Assembly (NCBI GenBank): GCA_002440085.1
Contig: DJRM01000078.1
Coordinates: 1-8,198, forward strand
Origin: Bacteroidales bacterium UBA6360
Lineage (GTDB): Bacteria; Bacteroidota; Bacteroidia; Bacteroidales; UBA932
Direction: 5' to 3'
DNA length: 8,198 bases
Under the pieces are notes generated by a model, which was not told where the DNA came from, searched no databases, and worked only from the letters and a program-made list of their open reading frames with translations. The position numbers were made by a program, and so were the translations under genes. Position 1 is the stretch's first letter. Every line of letters begins with the position of its first letter. This document shows, piece by piece, positions 1 to 6,206 of this stretch.

Positions 1-1653
1 GTCCGCGAAATCCCTCCAAAGTTCCAGGCGACGGGCCTGCTCGTCTTTGGGGACAATAAACGCATCCGCGCAATTCTGTCTCGCCACGATGCCTGAGGCC
101 GCAAGGCTGTCGATTACGGATGAATGATGCGCGTTGCTTGAGAGCGCTTCGTCAAAACTGTTTCCTTTTCCATAAACATACAGGGTCTGGGCGGTATGAG
201 TCGTGTCTTTCGTGAGCATGTCCTCAAAATACTGCATGTCGGCCTTCTGGCTGTCAGTCATATAGTTTATATGTGACATGTTGGTGTCGAACCCCGTTTG
301 CAGACTGAAATATGACAATATTGCCGTGATGACAACCACCGCGATGACGAACACCCTGCTTTTTTCCGGCGAGAATCCGGAAATCCTGTCCAGCAGCATG
401 CTGCGATGTCTGATGTCTTTGCGGTGCGATACATAATGCGGCAGGAACAGCAGCACGAAGAGGATGGTTCCAATCAGAAGAAGCGATGCGAAGAGGCCGA
501 GGTCACGAAGGGCTGTGGATTTCAGCGGCACAAGGGCAAGAAACGCTCCGACCGTGGTTATATTGCCAACCACAAGCGGTGACACTATTTCCGACATTGC
601 CGTCTTCATGTCGCTCTGATGTGCCGTGTGCATGATAAGATGCAGCGGATAGTTGATTGCAATCCCCAATATGACACTTGAAATGCCTATGACGATGATG
701 GAGACACTGTTGCTGAAGACGGCCATTCCTCCAAGGGCAAACAGCAGCCCCCATCCTACAGACAGGAATATCAGGAAGATGTTCTTGACGGAGTCAACGG
801 AATATGCCAGGAGCAGGATGATGAGCACCGCTGACAATGCTATGGCAAGAATGCTGTCCTTCTTTATCCGGGAAGAGTTTCCGACTGCAATCGCGGGCCC
901 TCCGATTATGTCGGCCTTTACATCAGGGAAGTCGGTCTGCATCGCCGCTGAGGCATTTTCCAACAGCTTCAAGAGCTTTGTGTTGTTTTCTGTCTCGCTG
1001 CTTCCGAAGGGCGAATCGAGCATCACTACCGCACGGCTCATGTCGGGGGTGAAGATGTGGCCGTCGTACATCTCAAAGCCGATTTGACTGCCCGAAGACT
1101 GCATCCTTGTCAAAACCGGACTGAAAAGGCCGAGCGGGTCATGGGTTATTGCGCCTGTCACTAACGGGGAGGACGGGAACAGCAGCGCGTTCCTGTCATT
1201 GGCAAGTGCCCGTCCGATATACCCCGGTTCGGACAGGAGGGAGTCCATCCTCTGTATGTCTGCGTCAGTTATAAAATAAGGGATATTGTCATAAACGAAA
1301 TCAGACACTTCTGCTATGGTGTCCATGTCGATCTCCCCGACTATGTCGCCGCACCATTGTTCCGTGTCGTTCTCGTCGAGGAATGACAGATAGGACTCAA
1401 TGGCGCTGACTGTTCTGTCGGCATCTCCGGGATTCGAGAACAGTATGAACAGTCTTTCCGCTCCGGAGATATTTTGATAAATCCCCATCTCTTCCCGTTC
1501 TTTGGTGCCGAGCGGGAGAAAATCACTGATGTCTTCGCTGAAATGTAACGTGGCGACCAGGCACATCAGGATAATGGACACGGCAACGAGAATCCATCTT
1601 CTGAGCTTGCTCCGCTCAGAAAAGAAATCGTATATCTCAGAGATCGTCATCAT
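1..1653 (-). CDS. MMPL/RND-family exporter, N-terminal 551 residues (runs off the left edge)
   Basis: My own minus-strand translation from ATG at 1653 stays open to base 1 (551 codons, no stop), so the C-terminal part lies outside the window. The layout is the first half of an RND/MMPL protein: one N-terminal helix (about residues 20-37), a large periplasmic domain (about 38-265) with PLGT near its start, five clustered helices (about 266-286, 290-312, 316-340, 355-376, 384-408), then helix 7 (433-450) and the start of the second periplasmic loop. Helix 4 carries GIAINYPLHL (330-339), the counterpart of the GxxxDY motif of proton-driven RND pumps, but with Asn334 in place of Asp. ATG overlaps the stop of the upstream oxidoreductase as ATGA (4 bases); a second ATG follows directly. 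APE clusters normally encode such an exporter, which is thought to lift the polyene lipid out of the inner membrane together with the LolA-like carrier. Family assignment is firm; substrate is inferred from context. Confidence 0.9.
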   Translation of the reverse strand, partial: MMTISEIYDFFSERSKLRRWILVAVSIILMCLVATLHFSEDISDFLPLGTKEREEMGIYQNISGAERLFILFSNPGDADRTVSAIESYLSFLDENDTEQWCGDIVGEIDMDTIAEVSDFVYDNIPYFITDADIQRMDSLLSEPGYIGRALANDRNALLFPSSPLVTGAITHDPLGLFSPVLTRMQSSGSQIGFEMYDGHIFTPDMSRAVVMLDSPFGSSETENNTKLLKLLENASAAMQTDFPDVKADIIGGPAIAVGNSSRIKKDSILAIALSAVLIILLLAYSVDSVKNIFLIFLSVGWGLLFALGGMAVFSNSVSIIVIGISSVILGIAINYPLHLIMHTAHQSDMKTAMSEIVSPLVVGNITTVGAFLALVPLKSTALRDLGLFASLLLIGTILFVLLFLPHYVSHRKDIRHRSMLLDRISGFSPEKSRVFVIAVVVITAILSYFSLQTGFDTNMSHINYMTDSQKADMQYFEDMLTKDTTHTAQTLYVYGKGNSFDEALSSNAHHSSVIDSLAASGIVARQNCADAFIVPKDEQARRLELWRDFAD

Positions 1654-3164
1654 ATCCGGGAATCATCAAAACGATTATTAATCTTGTTCAGTATATAATT
1701 CCTGCCAAGGATGGCCTCGCATGTGCTGACGGCAGTGAGAGACACGCCGCAGAATCCGTGGAGGTTGCAGTTCTGCCCCGTCAGGAACAGATTCTTGACT
1801 TTTGTGACGACAGGAACCTGAGAACGGACTATGTCGTGGCAGTCTTTTGAGAACCCGTACATCGACCCGTCTTTGACACCATAAAAATCTCGGATCGTGA
1901 GTGGGGATGCGGTGTTTATCGACTCGATGCAGTCTCGGAATCCGGGGATTATCTCCTCCATGCGCGCTATCAGTTTTTCGGCACAGCCGGCTTTCCATTG
2001 GCTGTACTCCGGACCTCTGTTGCCTGTAGTTGTGTTTATCCACTGTTCAACGGCATTCCATTGCATCGGCGCAGTTACTATTACCTTGTCGGCAAATTCG
2101 CCTTGATTGATTTCCGGAGGCGTGATGAACAGGAAGCCGGATGGCCACCGCTTCGTTTCCCCGAACTTCCAGATGGCGTCATACCGGGACATATAGTACA
2201 TCGTGTAATTGAAGTACTTGAAAGTCCCCGGTTTGAGCTTGATGTTCAGCGTAAACGCGGAATAGGAATTAGGCAGCTCGCTGAGCCGTTCTCTATAAGG
2301 CTTGGGAAGAATTGATTCATCGTCAAGAAGAGGGAAAAACGAGCATGGGTGAATTGCGCAGATATAACAATCCGCACTGTATGATTTTCCGCTTTCTGTC
2401 GTTACTCCGGTGATGCTGCGGTTCTCGCTGTGGACTGACCTGACGGCATCACCGGAAAGGACACGCCCTCCATGACCGGTTATCACGTCACTGAGAGTTC
2501 TGGCGAACAGTATGCTCCCTCCTGCAAAACGGCTTGAGCCTTCAATATACAGTACAGAAATCAGGGCGTGTATATATGCGGGAGTCACTCCGTCTTTCCC
2601 GCCGTACAGAGGATTCAGATAAGCCACGACGCTTTGCAGTCGCTCGTCAGTGATATACTTGGCGATAAACTCACTGGCCGACATGTGGAAGTCGTCCGAA
2701 TGGACCTGCATATATTCCGGAGAGGGCCTGAGATAAAAGAGATCCACTTCGTCGGCCACCTTATATAACGCCTCGATGTAGGCCTTCAGATTCTCTTTCT
2801 GAGCGGGAAAATCCTTGCTTAAGGATTCGATGATGCCGACTTTGCCCCGGGCTATGTGATAAGTCCTCTTGTCTTCCGAGAAGAATATGCTGTCGATATT
2901 CTCAGGATCCGTATCCAGTATATGAACGTCTTTCCATATACCCAGATACTCGCATATTCTTCGGATATTGCCGCCTTTCTGCATGCCGCCTATAATGTGC
3001 ATGCCGGTATCGAACAATTCCCCGAAGCGCCTGAAGCTCTGAAGACCACCGCCTATTATCTTGTTTTTTTCCAGAACCGTTACGTCAAGCCCTTCCTTTG
3101 CGAGAATTGCTCCGGTAAAGAGGCCGCCAAGACCGCCTCCGATTATGACAACACTTTCAGCCAT
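1650..3164 (-). CDS. CrtI/phytoene desaturase-like FAD-dependent oxidoreductase
   Basis: The 504-residue protein begins with an FAD-binding Rossmann fold: GGGLGG (9-14) followed by the acidic residue Glu32 in VTVLEKN, then IIGGG (36-40). Near the C terminus, LFLTGQNCNLHGFCG (about 459-473) matches the second FAD-binding stretch of the carotenoid desaturase/retinol saturase superfamily. Length is typical of that family. It starts in a one-base TAATG overlap with the acyltransferase gene upstream and ends in an ATGA overlap with the exporter gene, so it is translated as part of the same operon. Members of this superfamily desaturate, saturate or isomerise long conjugated chains. In this context it probably acts on the polyene or on a lipid attached to it, but the reaction cannot be read from the sequence. 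No carotenoid synthase (phytoene synthase) is present in the window, which argues against a plain carotenoid pathway. Confidence 0.9.
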   Translation of the reverse strand: MAESVVIIGGGLGGLFTGAILAKEGLDVTVLEKNKIIGGGLQSFRRFGELFDTGMHIIGGMQKGGNIRRICEYLGIWKDVHILDTDPENIDSIFFSEDKRTYHIARGKVGIIESLSKDFPAQKENLKAYIEALYKVADEVDLFYLRPSPEYMQVHSDDFHMSASEFIAKYITDERLQSVVAYLNPLYGGKDGVTPAYIHALISVLYIEGSSRFAGGSILFARTLSDVITGHGGRVLSGDAVRSVHSENRSITGVTTESGKSYSADCYICAIHPCSFFPLLDDESILPKPYRERLSELPNSYSAFTLNIKLKPGTFKYFNYTMYYMSRYDAIWKFGETKRWPSGFLFITPPEINQGEFADKVIVTAPMQWNAVEQWINTTTGNRGPEYSQWKAGCAEKLIARMEEIIPGFRDCIESINTASPLTIRDFYGVKDGSMYGFSKDCHDIVRSQVPVVTKVKNLFLTGQNCNLHGFCGVSLTAVSTCEAILGRNYILNKINNRFDDSRI

Positions 3165-4666
3165 TAGAATGTTTGTTCGACTTTATCTGCAATTTCCGAA
3201 TATCTTGATATATAGTACTTTCTCCAATATGAAGCACGCGATTTCAGACTGTCGCCCAATCTGCGCGCATCCTCGGGAGAAACCCTTTTGTCAACTTCCA
3301 TTATGATGGGCCAGGGCCGTAGTATTCTGCCATGCTTTGGCAGAGCCTGACCAGTGCCATAAATCACAGTCGGGAGGATGTCCACATTCAGCATTTCGGC
3401 AAGATAGAATGCTCCTTGGTGGAATCGCCCGATCCTGCAGTCAGGCGAGCGCGTGCCTTCAGGATATATAACTATGCTGTAACCTTTGGATACCAGTTCT
3501 CTTAGCCTTGGTACAATGGCTTCCAGACCCCTGGACGCCGGAAGATAGTCAGCCTCGCGTATGATGAAGCCATATAACGGGTTGTGCCACACCCAATCCG
3601 TAGTCAAGATTACAAGTTTCGGCGTCAGGGCAAGCATCGGCAACAAGTCGAGGTGTGACTGGTGATTGCAGATGATGATTGAGGGGCGGTCGAAATTTTC
3701 TTCGGCATTGAATCTGAGAGAGTATTTGTTGCCAAGACAGCCGAGGAACTTAAGGGCAAAGTCCATAGTCCTTTTTATTGCGACATGAAGTCTCTCCTTC
3801 TTTTTTTCAGACTTCTTGCCGAACTTCAAATACAGAAAAATGCCAGGGGTCACAAACACGGTCATTCCGGCGGCATAAAGCAAAATCGTCAGAAATGACT
3901 TTGTTGCAAGGAGAAGCCAGCGCAGCAGCGTCAGAGGCAATCCAAACATAAGTGCGAGGACACACAACACCACATTAAGGACAGAAATTCTGGCGAAATC
4001 ACGGAACGGGCGAAAATGCGAAACCCTTTCGTCTCGCGGGGGATAGTATACCCGCACGTCCTGGCTTACGATTCTGACTCCGCACCATGCAGAGAAGACG
4101 AGCAGCTCCAGTTCGGCCTCATATCTGGATGTGAGAAACCGCAAGCCGTGCAGTTTCTTCAGGGGATATAGTCTGTATCCCGTTTGAGTGTCCTTTAGCG
4201 GAACAAGTGTCTGAAGGAAAAACCAGAAATTGCTGAAGGAATTCGCAAAGCTGCTGGACTTGCTGCGTTCCACGCTGTCCAGCCCCTGCCTCCTTCCTAC
4301 AATGAGAGCCCCAGGGTGCCTGCGGTTCGCTTCCAAGAACAAAGGAATGTCTTCAGGATAATGCTGCCCGTCACCGTCAAGGGTTATCGCGTACGCAAAA
4401 CCAGCGCTTTGGGCCTGCCTGAAGCCGGCCCTGAGCGCATTGCCCTTGCCCGTATTCTTGGGCAGCTCAATGATATTCGGCTGGTTTTCAAGTCTTTTGA
4501 GTCTGTCGACAGTGTCATCGGTGCTGCCGTCGACCACGACAAAGACATCCTCACAGAACGAAAGTGTCCGGCGCACGACATCCTCAATCGTCCCGGCATT
4601 GTTGTATGTCGGGACGATTACGCAGATTCCTCTGCTTCTCAGGCTTTCTGCGATGTCTACCGGCAT
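3164..4666 (-). CDS. GT2 glycosyltransferase fused to a PlsC-type acyltransferase
   Basis: This 500-residue protein has two catalytic modules in one chain. Residues about 13-225 are a DPM1-like GT2 glycosyltransferase: VIVPTYNN (16-23), VDGSTDDT (45-52), the metal-binding DGDGQH (97-102) and QTGYRLYPL (161-169). Two hydrophobic stretches follow (about 228-252 and 257-281). Residues about 300-480 are a lysophospholipid acyltransferase: block I NHQSHLD (334-340, the HX4D catalytic pair His335/Asp340), LPASRG (375-380) and block III YPEGTRSP (401-408). All core motifs look intact, so both activities are plausible. It overlaps the dehydratase gene by 10 bases upstream and the oxidoreductase gene by one base downstream. 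Known APE clusters encode both a GT2 and an acyltransferase. The fusion suggests that glycosyl transfer and acylation happen together on the cytoplasmic face of the membrane, building the lipid anchor of the polyene. Sugar and acyl donors are unknown. Confidence 0.92.
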   Translation of the reverse strand: MPVDIAESLRSRGICVIVPTYNNAGTIEDVVRRTLSFCEDVFVVVDGSTDDTVDRLKRLENQPNIIELPKNTGKGNALRAGFRQAQSAGFAYAITLDGDGQHYPEDIPLFLEANRRHPGALIVGRRQGLDSVERSKSSSFANSFSNFWFFLQTLVPLKDTQTGYRLYPLKKLHGLRFLTSRYEAELELLVFSAWCGVRIVSQDVRVYYPPRDERVSHFRPFRDFARISVLNVVLCVLALMFGLPLTLLRWLLLATKSFLTILLYAAGMTVFVTPGIFLYLKFGKKSEKKKERLHVAIKRTMDFALKFLGCLGNKYSLRFNAEENFDRPSIIICNHQSHLDLLPMLALTPKLVILTTDWVWHNPLYGFIIREADYLPASRGLEAIVPRLRELVSKGYSIVIYPEGTRSPDCRIGRFHQGAFYLAEMLNVDILPTVIYGTGQALPKHGRILRPWPIIMEVDKRVSPEDARRLGDSLKSRASYWRKYYISRYSEIADKVEQTF

Positions 4667-5019
4667 ATCAGAGACATTTTGGCAACAGGAAGGCCATTAC
4701 TTTCAATATCGACCTGGGCCTTTACGGAATCATCCGTTTCGGAAATCTTATAAACCTTGACTCTGACCGCCGAGCCGTCGGGCTGGAGAACGTTGATAAA
4801 CTTGACGTTCTTCACACGGCATAGTTCCAGCTTCCTGCATGCCGCATCCGACATCAGTTCAAGGCCCGTCTGAAGAATGCAAACCCCGGGAGTGACCGGC
4901 TCTTCCGGGAAATGAGCCTTGTATATCACATGATCCGCATTCATACGTATCGTATAGACGCAGCCATTCTCTATTGAGTCTTTCGATTCAACGAAATATA
5001 GATTATTCCGAAAATTCAT
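4657..5019 (-). CDS. FabZ-like hot-dog 3-hydroxyacyl-ACP dehydratase
   Basis: The 120-residue protein has the single hot-dog length and the signature KAHFPEEPVTPGVCILQTGL (34-53), matching HFPxxPxxPGVxxxE of FabZ/FabA dehydratases. His36 is the expected catalytic histidine. The acidic partner (Glu in FabZ, Asp in FabA) aligns with Gln50. The C-terminal half (about 67-118) shows the beta-strand pattern of the fold. Role by family and context: dehydration of beta-hydroxyacyl-ACP intermediates to give the conjugated double bonds of the polyene. Its ATG lies 17 bases inside the end of the LolA-like gene, and its own end overlaps the glycosyltransferase gene by 10 bases, so translation is probably coupled. 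The Gln may be a normal feature of the Bacteroidota APE dehydratase subgroup, or may mean altered chemistry. A hot-dog thioesterase is a less likely alternative given the HFP/PGV signature. Confidence 0.85.
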   Translation of the reverse strand: MNFRNNLYFVESKDSIENGCVYTIRMNADHVIYKAHFPEEPVTPGVCILQTGLELMSDAACRKLELCRVKNVKFINVLQPDGSAVRVKVYKISETDDSVKAQVDIESNGLPVAKMSLICR

Positions 5020-5605
5020 ATTTTGCGTTGTTGAATATTATGGTTGTCAAATCCCCGGACTGTTCCAGCATCTCGAATTTTCCGGCACGTCGGCTGTCCC
5101 TGTCGTAGTAGAGGGCAAGTTTTTTCCACATCTTTTTCATGTCTTTATTCTTCGGGGACAAGGTAATGACAATCTGCCCGCCAATAACTGACAAGTCTGA
5201 AGAAAACATCTTGTTGTCCTTCAGGATGCGTCCGTTTATATTGTTGACAATGAGTTTAGTCAGTTCACTTGCCATTCTGGCCTGCTTGCCGCCGAGCTCT
5301 TCTATGTGACCGTCTCTACTTAAACTTGTCACGGAACCGTCAACCGTCAGCGTAAGGACAAAGGGCGCTTTGTAGCTCCATTCCAGATAATCGGGCCTAC
5401 GATAGGTCATGTGCCCCGTGGACACCGCTTTGTCAGAGAGCAGCGACGATTCCCTGGTCTGCGTGAAATCGCAGTCTACTGAAAGCACTTTGTCGCTTTG
5501 GGAAATTATGTCTTCCCGAATCCGTTCAATGTCCACATCCTGGGCTTTCAGACATGCGGCTCCGAAGGCAAGAAGAAATATTATCGATACAATACGTTTC
5601 ATCAT
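5003..5605 (-). CDS. LolA-like periplasmic outer-membrane lipid/lipoprotein carrier
   Basis: The 200-residue product starts with a Sec signal peptide: basic MMKR, a hydrophobic core to about residue 18, and a likely type I cleavage after KAQ (20-22). A cysteine at 18 follows GAA, a poor lipobox, so a lipoprotein is less likely. The LolA pattern follows: CDFTQTRE (45-52), STGHMTYRRPDYLEWSYKAP (62-81) and hydrophobic beta-strands forming the lipid-binding half barrel. Length matches LolA. APE clusters typically carry their own LolA-like protein, thought to chaperone the hydrophobic product across the periplasm; the housekeeping LolA would normally not sit beside a ketosynthase and dehydratase. 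Two adjacent ATG codons are possible starts (5605 or 5602). The gene opens a run of five overlapping genes, and a possible promoter lies 40-70 bases upstream. Confidence 0.88.
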   Translation of the reverse strand: MMKRIVSIIFLLAFGAACLKAQDVDIERIREDIISQSDKVLSVDCDFTQTRESSLLSDKAVSTGHMTYRRPDYLEWSYKAPFVLTLTVDGSVTSLSRDGHIEELGGKQARMASELTKLIVNNINGRILKDNKMFSSDLSVIGGQIVITLSPKNKDMKKMWKKLALYYDRDSRRAGKFEMLEQSGDLTTIIFNNAKYEFSE

Positions 5606-5645
5606 TTACTCAAGTCTCGCAAGTATTCTAACTCATTGCGAATAT
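5604..5645 (-). repeat. Direct repeat copy A, directly upstream of the LolA-like gene
   Basis: Read on the minus strand, these 42 bases match 6165-6206 at 35 of 42 positions without gaps. The best-conserved core is GTTAGAATACTT, then CGAGACTTGA after one variable base. Copy A runs into the first ATG of the LolA-like gene. It sits where an ancestral KS stop codon and LolA leader would be expected, since the TAG that ends the KS in copy B is also present here. Confidence 0.85.
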
Positions 5646-5674
5646 TAAATTTATCTCATTTATCAAACTCTCAA
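5646..5674 (-). promoter_or_regulatory. Possible Bacteroidota-type promoter for the LolA-led genes
   Basis: On the minus strand, TAAATTTA (5653-5646) fits the Bacteroidetes -7 consensus TAnnTTTG at all but the last base. A TTG (5674-5672) lies 18 bases upstream, near the -33 position. Transcription would begin about 35 bases before the LolA-like start. The motif is short and the region AT-rich, so this is only suggestive. Confidence 0.3.
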
Positions 5675-5703
5675 GACCCACGCACTTTTTTCTGTCCACG
5701 TTA

Positions 5704-5737
5704 CCCCTCCCCTAAATCCCACTCCCTCGGGGAGGGG
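5704..5737. repeat. GC-rich palindromic intergenic element (REP-like)
   Basis: CCCCTCCCC (5704-5712) pairs perfectly with GGGGAGGGG (5729-5737) around a 16-base loop. A nested alternative hairpin, CTCCC-TCG-GGGAG, lies at 5722-5734. No T run follows on either strand, so a terminator is unlikely. The composition differs sharply from the AT-rich leader beside it, and it resembles C-rich dispersed intergenic repeats that I recall from Bacteroidota genomes; a copy-number search would settle this. Confidence 0.5.
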
Positions 5738-5769
5738 ACTTACCCTCGCCACAAGGGCTCAAAAGCGGT

Positions 5770-5787
5770 GTTTCGCATTTGCGAAAC
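5770..5787 (-). terminator. Perfect 8-bp hairpin after the EamA-like gene; possible terminator or attenuator
   Basis: GTTTCGCA and TGCGAAAC pair perfectly across a 2-base loop, starting 13 bases after the TGA stop of the EamA-like gene. Downstream on the minus strand there is only a short T run (CTTTTG about five bases later), so strong intrinsic termination is not certain. It could reduce read-through into the LolA-like operon section or protect the 3' end of the upstream transcript. Confidence 0.5.
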
Positions 5788-5799
5788 TTGAGATCATAA

Positions 5800-6159
5800 T
5801 CATTTCGCTATTAGGTAGCACCCCGCCATTATCAGTAGTACTCCGATCCATTTCGTGATGCTGACCGGCTCATGAAAGAACACAATTGCCGCAATCATGC
5901 CGAACACATAGCTCAAAGAGACCATCGGGTATGCCATGCTGAATGGGAAATGCTTGATTATATAAAGCCACAAAAGGCTTCCCGCCCCGTAACAAAGTCC
6001 GCAGGCAGCGAATTGCCAATTGACGAATACTGATCTCCAGAAGGCTCCTGTCCATGAAAAAGGGAGCATCCTGGTCAATGCAAATTTTAGAAGAACCTGT
6101 CCTGAAGCCAAAAGCAGGCTTTGAAAAATCGCCAGCGGGAGTAGAGGGATCTTGCACAT
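5800..6159 (-). CDS. Small EamA/ArnE-like (DMT superfamily) membrane protein
   Basis: With ATG at 6159 the product is 119 residues and very hydrophobic, with four likely helices (about 5-25, 48-68, 74-95, 101-118). The stretch LLASGQVLLKFA (16-27), and then SMAYPMVSLSYVFG (74-87) and HEPVSITKWIGVLL (96-109), follow the pattern of ArnE-type small DMT proteins, which flip undecaprenyl-linked aminoarabinose. An in-frame TTG at 6174 would add five residues. I prefer the ATG because it puts the N terminus where ArnE-like proteins begin. The gene lies 29 bases after the KS stop and is separated from the LolA-like gene by 194 non-coding bases. It is bounded by a pair of imperfect direct repeats, which suggests insertion into an older KS-LolA junction. 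Such a protein is not a standard APE component; a flippase for a lipid intermediate is a reasonable guess, and an unrelated passenger gene is equally possible. Confidence 0.85.
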   Translation of the reverse strand: MCKIPLLPLAIFQSLLLASGQVLLKFALTRMLPFSWTGAFWRSVFVNWQFAACGLCYGAGSLLWLYIIKHFPFSMAYPMVSLSYVFGMIAAIVFFHEPVSITKWIGVLLIMAGCYLIAK

Positions 6160-6164
6160 AATCA

Positions 6165-6206
6165 ATTCATTCAAGTCTCGAAAGTATTCTAACCTATTGT
6201 GTATAT
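6165..6206 (-). repeat. Direct repeat copy B, spanning the KS stop codon and the leader of the EamA-like gene
   Basis: This is the partner of the repeat at 5604-5645, offset by exactly 561 bases in the same orientation. It contains the last KS codons, its TAG stop (6191-6189) and the alternative TTG start of the EamA-like gene. The pair brackets that gene and the following non-coding gap as one unit. Confidence 0.85.

Larger units (their letters stand above)
5606..5799. other. 194-base non-coding gap, the only long one in the window
   Basis: No credible gene lies here: the plus-strand frame crossing it also runs antisense through the LolA-like gene and looks like no known protein. It holds, from right to left, the hairpin at 5770-5787, a CCCT/AGGG arm pair (5743-5746, 5753-5756), the palindrome at 5704-5737, the possible promoter and repeat copy A. 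All other gene junctions to its left are overlaps. Confidence 0.75.

Noticed and set aside
653..1087. 144-residue plus-strand open frame, Met/Thr-rich at its start
   Set aside because: It is antisense to the MMPL exporter frame, which is continuous and has a clear helix pattern; the plus-strand product has no recognisable family features.
1341..1526. Short minus-strand frames in the exporter region (also 267-473 and 503-754)
   Set aside because: They are in other frames of the exporter gene. The true frame is open from 1653 to the edge and lacks a stop only because it runs off the window.
4316..4824. Several overlapping plus-strand frames of 86-145 residues
   Set aside because: All are antisense to the glycosyltransferase and dehydratase genes, whose catalytic motifs are intact; none shows a protein-like domain.
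5003..5605. Lipoprotein signal in the LolA-like protein (Cys18)
   Set aside because: The residues before Cys18 are GAA and not a Leu-containing lipobox, while KAQ at 20-22 is a good type I cleavage site.
5770..5787. Strong Rho-independent terminator
   Set aside because: The stem is perfect, but no long T run follows on the minus strand, so I kept it only as a possible terminator/attenuator.
5498..5791. Plus-strand frame across the non-coding gap
   Set aside because: It starts inside the antisense of the LolA signal peptide and crosses palindromic DNA; the product is low in family-like features.
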